In this document: piece by piece, positions 47,591 through 55,904 of the stretch
Layout of the letters: the number at the start of each line of letters is the position of its first letter
How positions within the stretch are numbered: position 1 is the first letter of the stretch
Origin: Vibrio panuliri
GTDB lineage: Bacteria; Pseudomonadota; Gammaproteobacteria; Enterobacterales; Vibrionaceae
Reading direction: 5' to 3'
NCBI RefSeq assembly: GCF_009938205.1
Contig: NZ_AP019654.1
Location: forward strand, 744,001 to 808,000
DNA length: 64,000 nt
Made by a program: the position numbers and the translations under genes
The notes under the pieces: model-generated
The model's database searches: none
What the model saw: only the letters and a program-made list of their open reading frames with translations
Told to the model about the DNA's origin: nothing

Positions 47591-48100
47591 ATGAATCGAG
47601 GGTTTAACTTGCTCGAGTTAACCGTGGTTGTGGCATTGCTAAGTGCATTACTCACTATTGCACGTCCAAGTTTTAACGGCTTCTTTGAGCGGATTAAAAT
47701 GAAGCGTTTAGCCAGTGAGCTAAATGGTTTTATGGCACAGGCAAAAAGTGAGGCGGTGCTTCGTAATCAGAGGCTCTATGCACACTTCTCTTTTAGCGCT
47801 AATCCGGTGAGTCACACGGACACTTGGCACATCACACTCACAGACCAAATCGTAGCGGGTGGGGAACCTTTATTTTTCCTCGATGGTTCCGCTTTTCGTG
47901 GTCTCGCGATTAGGCATAGCTATAACTTGGGCTACATCAGTTTTGACAGTACGCGAGGGCGTCCCACTTCTGGCTCAATCGCATTTTTCCCACAACAGAC
48001 TCCATCGATGGTACTTAAGGTTGTGATGGCGAACCCTCCAGGGCGGGTGCGTCTATGTGGACTCAATGGAACACTTTATGGCTACGCCGCTTGTGAGTAA
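47591..48100 (+). CDS. Minor pilin of GspH/FimT family
   Basis: The 169-residue prepilin has a very short leader (MNRG|FNLLELTVVVALLSALLTIA) and a GspH-like C-terminal domain. In V. cholerae the equivalent lies beside dnaJ. It is thought to prime type IV pilus assembly in the inner membrane. It leads the minor-pilin operon and overlaps the next gene. Confidence 0.88.
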   Translation: MNRGFNLLELTVVVALLSALLTIARPSFNGFFERIKMKRLASELNGFMAQAKSEAVLRNQRLYAHFSFSANPVSHTDTWHITLTDQIVAGGEPLFFLDGSAFRGLAIRHSYNLGYISFDSTRGRPTSGSIAFFPQQTPSMVLKVVMANPPGRVRLCGLNGTLYGYAACE

Positions 48101-48689
48101 TTCAGCGCAAGGTTATACGCTGGTTGAGGTTTTATTGGCTGCGAGCATCGGTGTCATCGCGATAAGCACCATTGGCGCTGTGTTTATCTCCGCACAACGA
48201 GTGGCGGACGAAAAGAGTCAGCAACTCTATTTACTGCAAGCATTGAGTAGCACTTTTCAGACAATTGAAGAAGATATTCAGCGGGCAGGGTTTGATAACT
48301 ATCATGGGCAATCATTAATGCTAGATGGCGCGAGCCAGGTAATTGAACTGCACAACAGTGCGGACTTTGGTTTGGCGTATTATCGACCCATGAGTGATGG
48401 CAAGAATTACCGCAGTGTTCGTTACTATCTCGATGGCGAAAAATTGGTGGTGTGTGAGCAAGGTGCGAGTAGTAAGGAAGGGATTAAAAGCCGCCTAGCG
48501 ATTGCTAGTTGTCGTTCAATGTTGGATGAAAAGCGGATTCATATTACGGCTTTTTCCATGGTTGCTACACCACTCTCTAGTGCAACGGCTTCTTCGGCGA
48601 TCTATCGACTCCGTTTATCGGCTCACACGTCCGACTCACTTTATATGCGTACTTTAGAAGTGGATGTAAAACAAAGGAACTGGCAGTGA
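48078..48689 (+). CDS. Minor pilin PilW-like
   Basis: The prepilin has leader MATPLVSNSAQG then YTLVEVLLAASIGVIAIS. A 203-residue product with Glu5 kept; FDNY in the middle and a Cys pair near 137-152 resemble PilW. The frame opens at GTG 48057 but I use ATG 48078, which gives a normal 12-residue leader. It overlaps the FimT-like gene by 23 nt and the next gene by 4 nt. Confidence 0.83.
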   Translation: MATPLVSNSAQGYTLVEVLLAASIGVIAISTIGAVFISAQRVADEKSQQLYLLQALSSTFQTIEEDIQRAGFDNYHGQSLMLDGASQVIELHNSADFGLAYYRPMSDGKNYRSVRYYLDGEKLVVCEQGASSKEGIKSRLAIASCRSMLDEKRIHITAFSMVATPLSSATASSAIYRLRLSAHTSDSLYMRTLEVDVKQRNWQ

Positions 48690-49114
48690 AAAAGCAAAAC
48701 GGTGCGGTGGTAATCATGGTTACAGCGGTGATGTTAGTGGCTTTACTGTTGCTCGTTCTAGGGAGCTATCGAGCGATTTTTCACCAAATCAAAGTGGGGC
48801 AAAATGAGCTCAAGGCACGACAGCTCCATTGGCAAGCAGAGGGCGCGTTAGAGTGTCTCTTTAGTTACCTAAAAGTTACCGATATCGTACCGGAATGGTT
48901 GAGTGCTGATAGCGCATCTCACCATCTTACTCACATGCGCTCACTTTGCTTATCTAAACCGAGTCGTGAATTGCTGTACGTTGAACATTTGGCACTAAGC
49001 CAATTTCGTCTTGTCTATCAGCGAGATAGTGTAACGGTACTAAGTAAGGCGGTAGAAGTTGATCCCGTCAGTGGGGAAGGGCGTTGGATGCAAGGGGCTT
49101 GGAGTGATTACTAA
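48686..49114 (+). CDS. Minor pilin PilX-like
   Basis: The 142-residue protein has MKKQNGAVVIMVTAVMLVALLLLVLG, the N-terminal helix with QNGA at the processing site and no Glu5, typical of PilX/PilX_N proteins. The C-terminal half carries two cysteines. It overlaps its neighbours on both sides, so the cluster is one transcript. Confidence 0.83.
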   Translation: MKKQNGAVVIMVTAVMLVALLLLVLGSYRAIFHQIKVGQNELKARQLHWQAEGALECLFSYLKVTDIVPEWLSADSASHHLTHMRSLCLSKPSRELLYVEHLALSQFRLVYQRDSVTVLSKAVEVDPVSGEGRWMQGAWSDY

Positions 49115-49559
49115 GCAAAAAGGCTTTAGTTTGCTTGAAGTGTTGCTGGCGTTCACATTGATTTCGATAGCAACACTGGGGCTACTGAAACTGCAAATCA
49201 CTTTACAGCAAAAAGCCGATTTTATTCTTCAGCAAACTCAAGCGCTCCATTTCGCAGAGCAACAGTTGGAGCGATTTATTAGCCGTGCAAACTCAGTTTC
49301 CGCAGCAAGTGGCGTGATTGCTTTTTCAGAATTAGGAGAAGCCGTGAACTGCGGCACTCATCTTAGTGCGCTGTCCGGCTCTATTTATACTTTAGAGTGT
49401 CAGGTAAGTACGGTATCTGGAGTGTTAGAAGATGTAATGCGCAAGGTGACGGTTAAAGTCTCTTGGGTAAATTTGCCCAATCAAACTGGCGAATCTAACG
49501 GGGTGCACGGGGTTTTATTGCAGACAAATGTGTCGAAATTCGGTGAATTTGACATGTAA
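49104..49559 (+). CDS. Minor pilin PilV-like
   Basis: The 151-residue prepilin has leader MITKQKG then FSLLEVLLAFTLISIATLGLLKLQ. The frame is open from 49059, but GTG 49104 with AAGGGG 6 nt upstream gives the right leader and is preferred. Two cysteines lie in the C-terminal domain. It ends the operon. Confidence 0.85.
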   Translation: MITKQKGFSLLEVLLAFTLISIATLGLLKLQITLQQKADFILQQTQALHFAEQQLERFISRANSVSAASGVIAFSELGEAVNCGTHLSALSGSIYTLECQVSTVSGVLEDVMRKVTVKVSWVNLPNQTGESNGVHGVLLQTNVSKFGEFDM

Positions 49560-49811
49560 CAAAATGTTTCTGTCACAAAAAACAATGAAAACGTTTCATT
49601 TTGGTTTCAGGATTGTTTTGCTGCGACGTGTGTAGTTGTATTTTTATTGTTATGGTAACTGCTCATTTTTGCAAAATATGTCTCTAAATTTGGATTTTCC
49701 TTTGGGACTATGTGCTTTTGTGTGATGGATTTAATAAAATGCTCAACTGACTACTGACCGCTATAACTATTTCTACAGGTCAAACGTAACAACATCACAT
49801 ATGGAAATACC

Positions 49812-51371
49812 ATGAGTAACCAAGCTGTAAATAAAGCGCCATCACCAAAGCCGAGTGGTATGGACCGTTTTCTAAACGCCATTGAGCGTGCCGGCAACAA
49901 AATTCCAGATCCAGCAATCCTGTTTTTCTGGGCTCTAATTATCACATGGGTAACATCAGCTCTTTTGTCGAATGTTTCATTCGATCTAATTAACCCTCGT
50001 ACTGGTGATACTCTAACGGTAAGTAACCTTCTGACTGGCGAAGCGCTAGCAAGTTTCCTAGCGAATATGGTGACCACATTCACCAGTTTTGCTCCGCTAG
50101 GTATTGTACTTGTGGCGATGCTTGGTGTGGGCGTTGCAGACTCTTCAGGCTTTATTACTACTGGCCTTAAGAAAATGCTGAACTTCACGCCAGCGAAGCT
50201 ACTGACACCTATGCTGATTCTTGTTGCGATCGTATCGCACACAGCTGCGGATGCAGGCTACGTATTGGTTATCCCACTAGGTGGTATTATTTTCCACGCG
50301 GCTGGTCGTCACCCACTTGCGGGTATCGCAGCAGCGTTTGCGGGTGTTTCAGGTGGCTTCTCTGCTAACTTTATTCCGTCAGGTATCGACCCATTGCTTG
50401 CAGGCTTTACGCAAACATCGGCGCAAATTCTTGACCCTGAATACATTGTTAACCCACTAGCGAACATCTTCTTTACCGGTCTATCTTCAGTCGTGATCAT
50501 CGCTATTGGTTGGTATGTAACTGAAAAGATTATTGAGCCTCGTTTGGTGCATACACCAATTGATGATGATGCGGAAAAAGCACCGGATCTAGGTTCATTT
50601 ACTGAGCAAGAGTCAAAAGCATTCCGTTACGCGGGTTGGTCAATGCTAGCGGGTATTGCGTTGCTTGTTGCTGCGTTGATTCCTGAATCATCGGCACTGC
50701 GCTCTCCTGAAGGCGAAATTACCGCATTCTCTGCGCCAATTATGCGCTCAATCGTGCCGTTGATCTTTATCCTATTTATCATTCCTGGTTACGTTTACGG
50801 CCGTGTATCTGGCACGTTCAAAACGAGCAATGACATTATTAAAGCGATGGCGACAACCATGTCAGGCATGGGTGCTTACATTGTTATGTCATTCTTCTGT
50901 GCTCAGTTCTTGGCTGCATTTGCGCAATCAAACATTGGTACAATGCTGGCGCTATACGGTGCAGAAGGTCTAAAAGCAATGAACCTACCGGGCGAAGTAA
51001 CAATTGTCGGTATGATTCTGTTGACGGCATCGGTTAACCTACTGATCGGTTCAGCATCGGCTAAATGGGCACTTATCGGTCCAATCCTAGTACCAATGCT
51101 AATGGCGGTTGGTATCTCTCCTGAACTCTCTCAGGCGGCATACCGTGTTGGTGACTCTGTATCGAACATTATCTCTCCTCTAATGGTGTTCTTCCCACTG
51201 GTTGTTGTTTACTGTCAACGCTATGTGAAGAGCTCTGGTATCGGTACGCTAGCATCATTGATGATGCCATTCTCTATCGCGATGTTGATTGGTTGGTCAA
51301 TCTTCCTAGTCGCTTACTGGATGATTGGTATCCCGCTAGGTGTACAAGCACCTTACACTTACACCATGTAA
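49812..51371 (+). CDS. AbgT family transporter
   Basis: The 519-residue membrane protein fits the AbgT family (p-aminobenzoyl-glutamate transporters and related drug exporters): ERAGNKIPDPAILFFWALI at the start, SHTAADAGYVLVIPL, FSANFIPSGIDPLLAGFTQ, and SASAKWALIGPILVPMLM near residue 415. About twelve membrane segments are visible. Whether it imports PABA-glutamate or exports sulfonamides cannot be judged here. It is monocistronic with a strong terminator. Confidence 0.92.
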   Translation: MSNQAVNKAPSPKPSGMDRFLNAIERAGNKIPDPAILFFWALIITWVTSALLSNVSFDLINPRTGDTLTVSNLLTGEALASFLANMVTTFTSFAPLGIVLVAMLGVGVADSSGFITTGLKKMLNFTPAKLLTPMLILVAIVSHTAADAGYVLVIPLGGIIFHAAGRHPLAGIAAAFAGVSGGFSANFIPSGIDPLLAGFTQTSAQILDPEYIVNPLANIFFTGLSSVVIIAIGWYVTEKIIEPRLVHTPIDDDAEKAPDLGSFTEQESKAFRYAGWSMLAGIALLVAALIPESSALRSPEGEITAFSAPIMRSIVPLIFILFIIPGYVYGRVSGTFKTSNDIIKAMATTMSGMGAYIVMSFFCAQFLAAFAQSNIGTMLALYGAEGLKAMNLPGEVTIVGMILLTASVNLLIGSASAKWALIGPILVPMLMAVGISPELSQAAYRVGDSVSNIISPLMVFFPLVVVYCQRYVKSSGIGTLASLMMPFSIAMLIGWSIFLVAYWMIGIPLGVQAPYTYTM

Positions 51372-51388
51372 GTGATACAAATGGTTAC

Positions 51389-51420
51389 AAGCCTACCCCA
51401 TCGGGTAGGCTTTTTTTTAT
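51389..51420 (+). terminator. Terminator of the AbgT gene
   Basis: AAGCCTACCC (51389-51398) pairs with GGGTAGGCTT (51403-51412) before eight Ts. Confidence 0.92.
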
Positions 51421-51482
51421 TCTCGACTCGCTATACACTGCAAGCGGCGGCATGAGCCGTTATTCTTGGAAAAATAATATTT

Positions 51483-52763
51483 ATGAAAATTCTGCTTTTA
51501 GTAGGGTTAATTGTATTAAACGGTCTATTTGCGATGTCTGAAATCGCATTGGTTGCTGCAAAAACAAGTCGATTAAAGCGCTTAGCTGAAAAACATAAAG
51601 CGGCACAGGTTGCCCTTGATCTAAAAGAAAATCCCACGCGCTTTCTTTCCACCATCCAAATTGGCATTACGGTTATCGGTCTCTTAAGCGGTATTGTTGG
51701 TGAGGCGACACTATCGGTTCCATTGGCTCAGCAAATGGAGTTGTGGGGTATTGGGGCTGAGCAAGCGAATGTACTCTCTACCGCGATTGTGGTGGTTGGT
51801 ATTACTTATTTTGCGATTGTGGTTGGTGAGCTCGTGCCTAAACGTTTCGCTCAATCGCAAGCCGAAACCATTGCCGTTCTGGTTGCATTGCCTATTTACT
51901 GGGTATCAAAACTTACCACTCCGTTTGTGGCACTGCTCTCTTGGTCAACCGAAGCTCTGCTAAAGCTACTTGGCAAAAGTAACCAAGAAGACAGCGTGAC
52001 GGAAGATGATATTCATGCCATCGTGCGAGAAGGCTCTGAGTCAGGGGCAATTGAACCTGGCGAGCAAGAGATGATCCGCAATATCCTGCAGTTAGATGAC
52101 CGTCTAGTGAGCTCTCTTATGACACCAAGACGAGATATCGACTTTCTGGATATTGAACAGCCGATTGAGCAACTATTAAAGCGACTTCGCACCACTAAGC
52201 ACAGCGTCTTTCCGGTTTGCCAAGGTCATATGGACAAAATGGTTGGTACCGTGTCGGCGAAAGCGCTGCTTAACCAAGCTAATAACTTAAGTGTCCAAGT
52301 GATTGTGGGTTTGTGTAAAGCTCCGGTGTATGTGCCAGAATCAATGAAAGGTTTGCGATTACTTACCTACTTTAAGGAGTCGGGGAGTGAAATGGCTTTT
52401 ATCGTTGATGAGTATGGTGACATACAAGGTGTTGTGACCCATTATGATGTGTTAGAAGCGATTGCGGGTGAGCTATCGAATAATCCTAAGGATCTTTGGG
52501 CGGAGCCGGAAAAAGAGGGGTGGCTACTGGATGCGTTGATTCCGATCAGTGAGCTAAAAAATCGCTTAGAACTGGCTGAAATTGAGGGTGAAGAAGAAGG
52601 CTTTCAAACGCTCAATGGTTGGTTAACATGGCATGCTGGGCGTCTACCTGCGCAAGGGGAGACGTTTACATATCAGCATTGGTTGTTTGAAGTTGTTGCG
52701 GTGGAACACAATCGTATTGTGACCGTAAAAGCGTCACCAATCGAACAAGGACTAAGCGAGTAA
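51483..52763 (+). CDS. CNNM/CorC-like (hemolysin-family) membrane protein
   Basis: The 426-residue protein has an N-terminal CNNM (DUF21) membrane domain (about 1-185; MSEIALVAAKTSRLKRLAEK, VVGELVPKRFAQSQAE), a CBS pair (about 205-330; SLMTPRRDIDFLD, FIVDEYGDIQGVVTHYDVLE), and a C-terminal CorC_HlyC domain (about 345-425). Such proteins take part in Mg2+/Co2+ transport or resistance. Despite the 'hemolysin' label they are not toxins. Terminator follows. Confidence 0.92.
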   Translation: MKILLLVGLIVLNGLFAMSEIALVAAKTSRLKRLAEKHKAAQVALDLKENPTRFLSTIQIGITVIGLLSGIVGEATLSVPLAQQMELWGIGAEQANVLSTAIVVVGITYFAIVVGELVPKRFAQSQAETIAVLVALPIYWVSKLTTPFVALLSWSTEALLKLLGKSNQEDSVTEDDIHAIVREGSESGAIEPGEQEMIRNILQLDDRLVSSLMTPRRDIDFLDIEQPIEQLLKRLRTTKHSVFPVCQGHMDKMVGTVSAKALLNQANNLSVQVIVGLCKAPVYVPESMKGLRLLTYFKESGSEMAFIVDEYGDIQGVVTHYDVLEAIAGELSNNPKDLWAEPEKEGWLLDALIPISELKNRLELAEIEGEEEGFQTLNGWLTWHAGRLPAQGETFTYQHWLFEVVAVEHNRIVTVKASPIEQGLSE

Positions 52764-52795
52764 TTCGCCTGTTGTTGTTCTTTTTACGAGAACTT

Positions 52796-52823
52796 AGGTA
52801 TGCTTTTGGGCATACCTTTTTTA
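52796..52823 (+). terminator. Terminator of the CNNM/CorC-like gene
   Basis: AGGTATGC (52796-52803), loop TTTTGG, GCATACCT (52810-52817), then T run. The first ATG of the tadA frame (52800) falls inside it and cannot be the start. Confidence 0.88.
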
Positions 52824-52853
52824 TTTCAATTCTTTGATACGTTGGAGCTTAGT

Positions 52854-53366
52854 TTGTCTCAGCAATTTACCGCCAGCGATGAGCAATTTATGCGTCGTGC
52901 GATTGAACTGGCAGCGCAAGCTGAAAGTGAAGGCGAAGTCCCGGTTGGCGCCGTATTAGTGAAAGATGGTGAGATCATTGCCGAAGGTTGGAACCAATCT
53001 ATCGGCGCTCACGACGCCACTGCCCATGCAGAGATCCAAGCATTGCGAATCGCGGGGCAATCGTTAGAAAACTATCGTCTGCTTGATACCACCTTATACG
53101 TCACCTTAGAGCCTTGTCCAATGTGTGCAGGAGCGCTGCTACATAGCCGAGTTAAGCGGATTGTATTTGGGGCGCCGGACTTAAAAGCAGGCGCAGCTGG
53201 CACGGTGCTGAACTTGTTTGAGCATCAAGCGGCATACCATTACGCTACCATTGAGTGCGGATTGCTAGAAGAGGAGTGTCGCAGCCAGCTTCAAGCCTTC
53301 TTTAAACGTCGCCGCAAAGAAATCAAGGCACTGAAACAGGAAAAGAGAGATTCGGAGCTAAAGTAG
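52854..53366 (+). CDS. tadA: tRNA adenosine(34) deaminase TadA
   Basis: The 170-residue deaminase has the zinc motif HAEIQAL (His-Ala-Glu) and PCPMCAGAL. It makes inosine at the wobble position of tRNA-Arg(ACG). I start it at TTG 52854 (MSQQFTASDEQF): GGAG lies at 52844-52847, 6 nt upstream, and the length then matches E. coli TadA (about 167). Its basic C-terminal tail (KRRRKEIKALKQEKR) contacts tRNA. A terminator follows. Confidence 0.9.
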   Translation: MSQQFTASDEQFMRRAIELAAQAESEGEVPVGAVLVKDGEIIAEGWNQSIGAHDATAHAEIQALRIAGQSLENYRLLDTTLYVTLEPCPMCAGALLHSRVKRIVFGAPDLKAGAAGTVLNLFEHQAAYHYATIECGLLEEECRSQLQAFFKRRRKEIKALKQEKRDSELK

Positions 53367-53377
53367 GTGTGGTTTTC

Positions 53378-53409
53378 AGTTAGCAAACATAAAGCTATGT
53401 TTGCTAACT
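53378..53409. terminator. Terminator after tadA
   Basis: AGTTAGCAAACATA (53378-53391) pairs with TATGTTTGCTAACT (53396-53409), 14 bp. It also lies downstream of the small minus-strand gene. Confidence 0.82.
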
Positions 53410-53430
53410 TATTAAGTCAATCCCGAGGGA

Positions 53431-53565
53431 TCATTGACTCGACAATTGCATAAATGCACGATGACGAGCAATCACCTTTTTCTTGTTGTTAGCTAGTTTG
53501 CGTTTACGGCGGTTAGCGGCAACAGTCTTTTTAAGGCGTTTTGATTGCATGCTACGTTTTCGCAT
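53431..53565 (-). CDS. Very basic small protein, 44 aa
   Basis: ATG at 53565 is preceded at 7 nt by GGAGG, and the frame runs to TGA at 53431. The product MRKRSMQSKRLKKTVAANRR (first 20) is crowded with Lys/Arg, ending RHRAFMQLSSQ. I do not recognise a family. It resembles ribosome-associated or nucleic-acid-binding mini-proteins in composition only. A TATAAT lies just upstream of the ribosome site, which implies a very short leader. Confidence 0.72.
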   Translation of the reverse strand: MRKRSMQSKRLKKTVAANRRKRKLANNKKKVIARHRAFMQLSSQ

Positions 53566-53855
53566 AAAACAACCTCCAAATTATACGAATTGCATACCGG
53601 ATAAAACCGAAAATTCCCACCTAACTGCGATGAGAAGTTGCTTGTTCCCCATCCCAATAACGCTTTAAGCAAAGGATTTGCCTACCATCCTTAACGGTAT
53701 TGCTGCCAATATCGAGAAGTCTGTTGAGCCCATCGCTTTCCTGCTGCATCAGTTGCTTGGGGATGTTCCGTTGGATTGGTATATCAGGCGCTGAAAAAGC
53801 GAGTCTTCATCAACGCTGAAAGGGCAGTGAGTATGTATGGAGTCGCAGTTAAAAT
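53566..53855. other. Intergenic region without a clear gene
   Basis: It holds the promoter side of the 44-aa gene and then about 230 bp with no supported frame. A frame at 53776 has no ribosome site and runs over the mltF terminator and 3' end. Confidence 0.5.
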
Positions 53856-53891
53856 TCAAGGGAAATCTGCAAAAATCGAGACTTCCCTTGA
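53856..53891 (-). terminator. Terminator of mltF
   Basis: TCAAGGGAA (53856-53864) and TTCCCTTGA (53883-53891) pair across an 18-nt loop. On the minus strand ATTTTAAC follows. Confidence 0.65.
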
Positions 53892-53913
53892 TTTAGGATA
53901 TGAAACCAGTGTT

Positions 53914-55464
53914 TTAGTTGGTTTTGCCGCTTGCGCTTGTTGGCTCACTTGGGGTCGCCGCCGAGGCTCCAGACAGTGAGCTTTCAGCGCTTGAGAGCAA
54001 CTGAGGATCAACTTCAATCACGGTCAAATCGTCAATATTCACATCGGTCTCATCGGGCGTTTGCTGCTCAATATGTCCAATGATGCTCTGGTAGTAACGA
54101 CGAATGTTTTCTACATAGTTACGAGCTTCGTCACCACGCGCATAACCGTAGCGGGTTTGACGGTGATATTTAGCTTGGCGAAGCAGAGGTAGGCGCTCTT
54201 TTACATCCATCCACTGATCTGGGTTTCCGCCTTGTTTCTTAGTGAGACGACGCGCATCCATAACATGACCATAGCCAACGTTGTAAGAGGCTAGGGCAAA
54301 CCAAATTTTCTCATGCTGCTCGATAGAATCAGGAATGCGTGCCACCATGCGACGTAAGTATTCCACCCCTCCTTTTACCGATTGCTCGGGGTCTAGGCGA
54401 TTGGTCACCCCAACGCTTTTTGCGGTGGGCAACGTTAACATCATCATGCCGCGGACACCTGTTGGCGAGCGAGCAATTGGGTTCCAATGAGACTCTTGAT
54501 AAGCCAAGGCGGCAATTAAGCGCCAGTCAAACTCCTCTGAATACTCTTGAAACAGAGGAGACCACTTTGGCAATTTGTCGTCCAGCGCACGAATAAAGGC
54601 GCGAGTATCCACATAGTCAAAGCTGTCAATGTGGCCAATGTATTTCTCTTCAAGCTGCGCAAGTTGATCGGATTGTTTTAGATTGCCAAAAAATTCAATC
54701 ACCATCGCATATAAGCTTTCATCATCTGAGCGGCGCAAGAACCATGAGGTTGGTTGGTCCTCTGTGAGTTCAAACGCGGTCGCCACATCCGGATAAATAC
54801 GCTGAGAAAGAGAAACTTCAACGGAGTCAGCGACAGTAAACGGGATTTTGCCTTCAGAGACTTGCTTAAGTAGATCACCGACATCTGCGGTTTGATCAAT
54901 CGTAAACTCAAATTCTGGGTGCTCTTCTTTTAATTTGGTTAAGGTTTGATTGAAATGAGAGTCTCCAACGATAGTTACAACCGGTTTGCCGTCATTGGCT
55001 TCGATTAACTGTGGTTGCTTTTTCAATAACTGAGCAAGGTTGCGAGGACGCCATTGACCTTTCTTATAGATCAACTGTTGGCTGACATAGTAATACGCGG
55101 GAGCTGGTCGAAAACGCTTAACACGCTCTGGTGATTGGGTAAGACCTGCGGCAATGATGTCGATCTCACCGTTCTCTAGTGCTGGATACAGGTTTGAGAT
55201 TTGGTAGGCAGGTTTCATTTCGAGCCTTACGCCAAGCTCCTCAGCAAACTTACGCGCGATTTCATAGTCCAAGCCTGCCGGACCATCAGGGCCGATGTAA
55301 TAAGCTAGCTGATTATTCAACGTGCCGACACGCAACACTCCACGCTCACGAATCTGATCGAGATCGCTTTTCGGTGCAGACTCTATCTGACAGCCGGCTA
55401 GCGTAACAATACTGATAGCAAACAAGATATAGGTGCGTGCTCTGTTTAGAAAATGGCTGATCAT
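53914..55464 (-). CDS. mltF: Membrane-bound lytic murein transglycosylase F
   Basis: The 516-residue lipoprotein has a lipobox (LAGC, about 22-25), an N-terminal solute-binding-like domain (about 35-270; GVLRVGTLNNQLAYY), and a C-terminal SLT domain (about 295-440) with catalytic Glu in AYQESHWNP and GVRGMMMLTLPTA. It cleaves peptidoglycan at the outer membrane's inner face. The C-terminal 45 residues are a low-complexity Ser/Thr/Ala tail. It is divergent from purL, as in other Vibrio. Confidence 0.95.
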   Translation of the reverse strand: MISHFLNRARTYILFAISIVTLAGCQIESAPKSDLDQIRERGVLRVGTLNNQLAYYIGPDGPAGLDYEIARKFAEELGVRLEMKPAYQISNLYPALENGEIDIIAAGLTQSPERVKRFRPAPAYYYVSQQLIYKKGQWRPRNLAQLLKKQPQLIEANDGKPVVTIVGDSHFNQTLTKLKEEHPEFEFTIDQTADVGDLLKQVSEGKIPFTVADSVEVSLSQRIYPDVATAFELTEDQPTSWFLRRSDDESLYAMVIEFFGNLKQSDQLAQLEEKYIGHIDSFDYVDTRAFIRALDDKLPKWSPLFQEYSEEFDWRLIAALAYQESHWNPIARSPTGVRGMMMLTLPTAKSVGVTNRLDPEQSVKGGVEYLRRMVARIPDSIEQHEKIWFALASYNVGYGHVMDARRLTKKQGGNPDQWMDVKERLPLLRQAKYHRQTRYGYARGDEARNYVENIRRYYQSIIGHIEQQTPDETDVNIDDLTVIEVDPQLLSSAESSLSGASAATPSEPTSASGKTN

Positions 55465-55692
55465 CTAATAATTTTCTCGTACTTCATATACCGACTTTAT
55501 ATCAGAGTAAACGGGCGAGGCAAAGTGGAGTGGAAGGGTTCGCGAGCACGGCTAAGTTTTTCTGCTTGATGAGAAAATGGTTTTCCTTTGTTGTGGTTAA
55601 CAACGGAAGGTGAAAACTACGCTAACTTAGGTGGAATAAGCCGTGTCTTACCGATTGGTTATGGGTTGTATTTCAAATTTGACAAAAAAATA

Positions 55693-55708
55693 AAGCAAAC
55701 GTTTGCTT
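55693..55708 (+). promoter_or_regulatory. PurR operator of purL
   Basis: AAGCAAACGTTTGCTT is a perfect palindrome and differs from ACGCAAACGTTTGCGT only near the ends. It lies just upstream of the predicted -35. Confidence 0.88.
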
Positions 55709-55714
55709 TTGGTG

Positions 55715-55743
55715 TTACATCACAAAAATAAATCCTTTATAAT
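55715..55743 (+). promoter_or_regulatory. Predicted promoter of purL
   Basis: TATAAT (55738-55743) is a perfect -10, with a poor TTACAT 17 bp upstream. It leaves a leader of about 155 nt before purL, in which I see no riboswitch. The upstream 55465-55690 shows no gene. Confidence 0.55.
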
Positions 55744-55904
55744 GCGCCCGCAAGCAGAGGTGAAATTGGTATGGGTTATCAGTGATTTTTATGTAACCAT
55801 CTGAATTTATTCCAATATTACCTTGTGGTCTATTTTCTTTTGCGGCAATCCGTTTGCTTCATCAGTGAAATTGATCTTAACCAATTGCAGAGAGACCTAA
55901 GCAC

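Noticed and set aside
52800..52853. Upstream ATG start of tadA
   Set aside because: It lies inside the terminator hairpin of the preceding gene; TTG 52854 has a proper ribosome site and gives the normal TadA length.
53776..53979. 67-residue plus-strand frame
   Set aside because: No ribosome site; it runs across the mltF terminator and antisense to the mltF 3' end.
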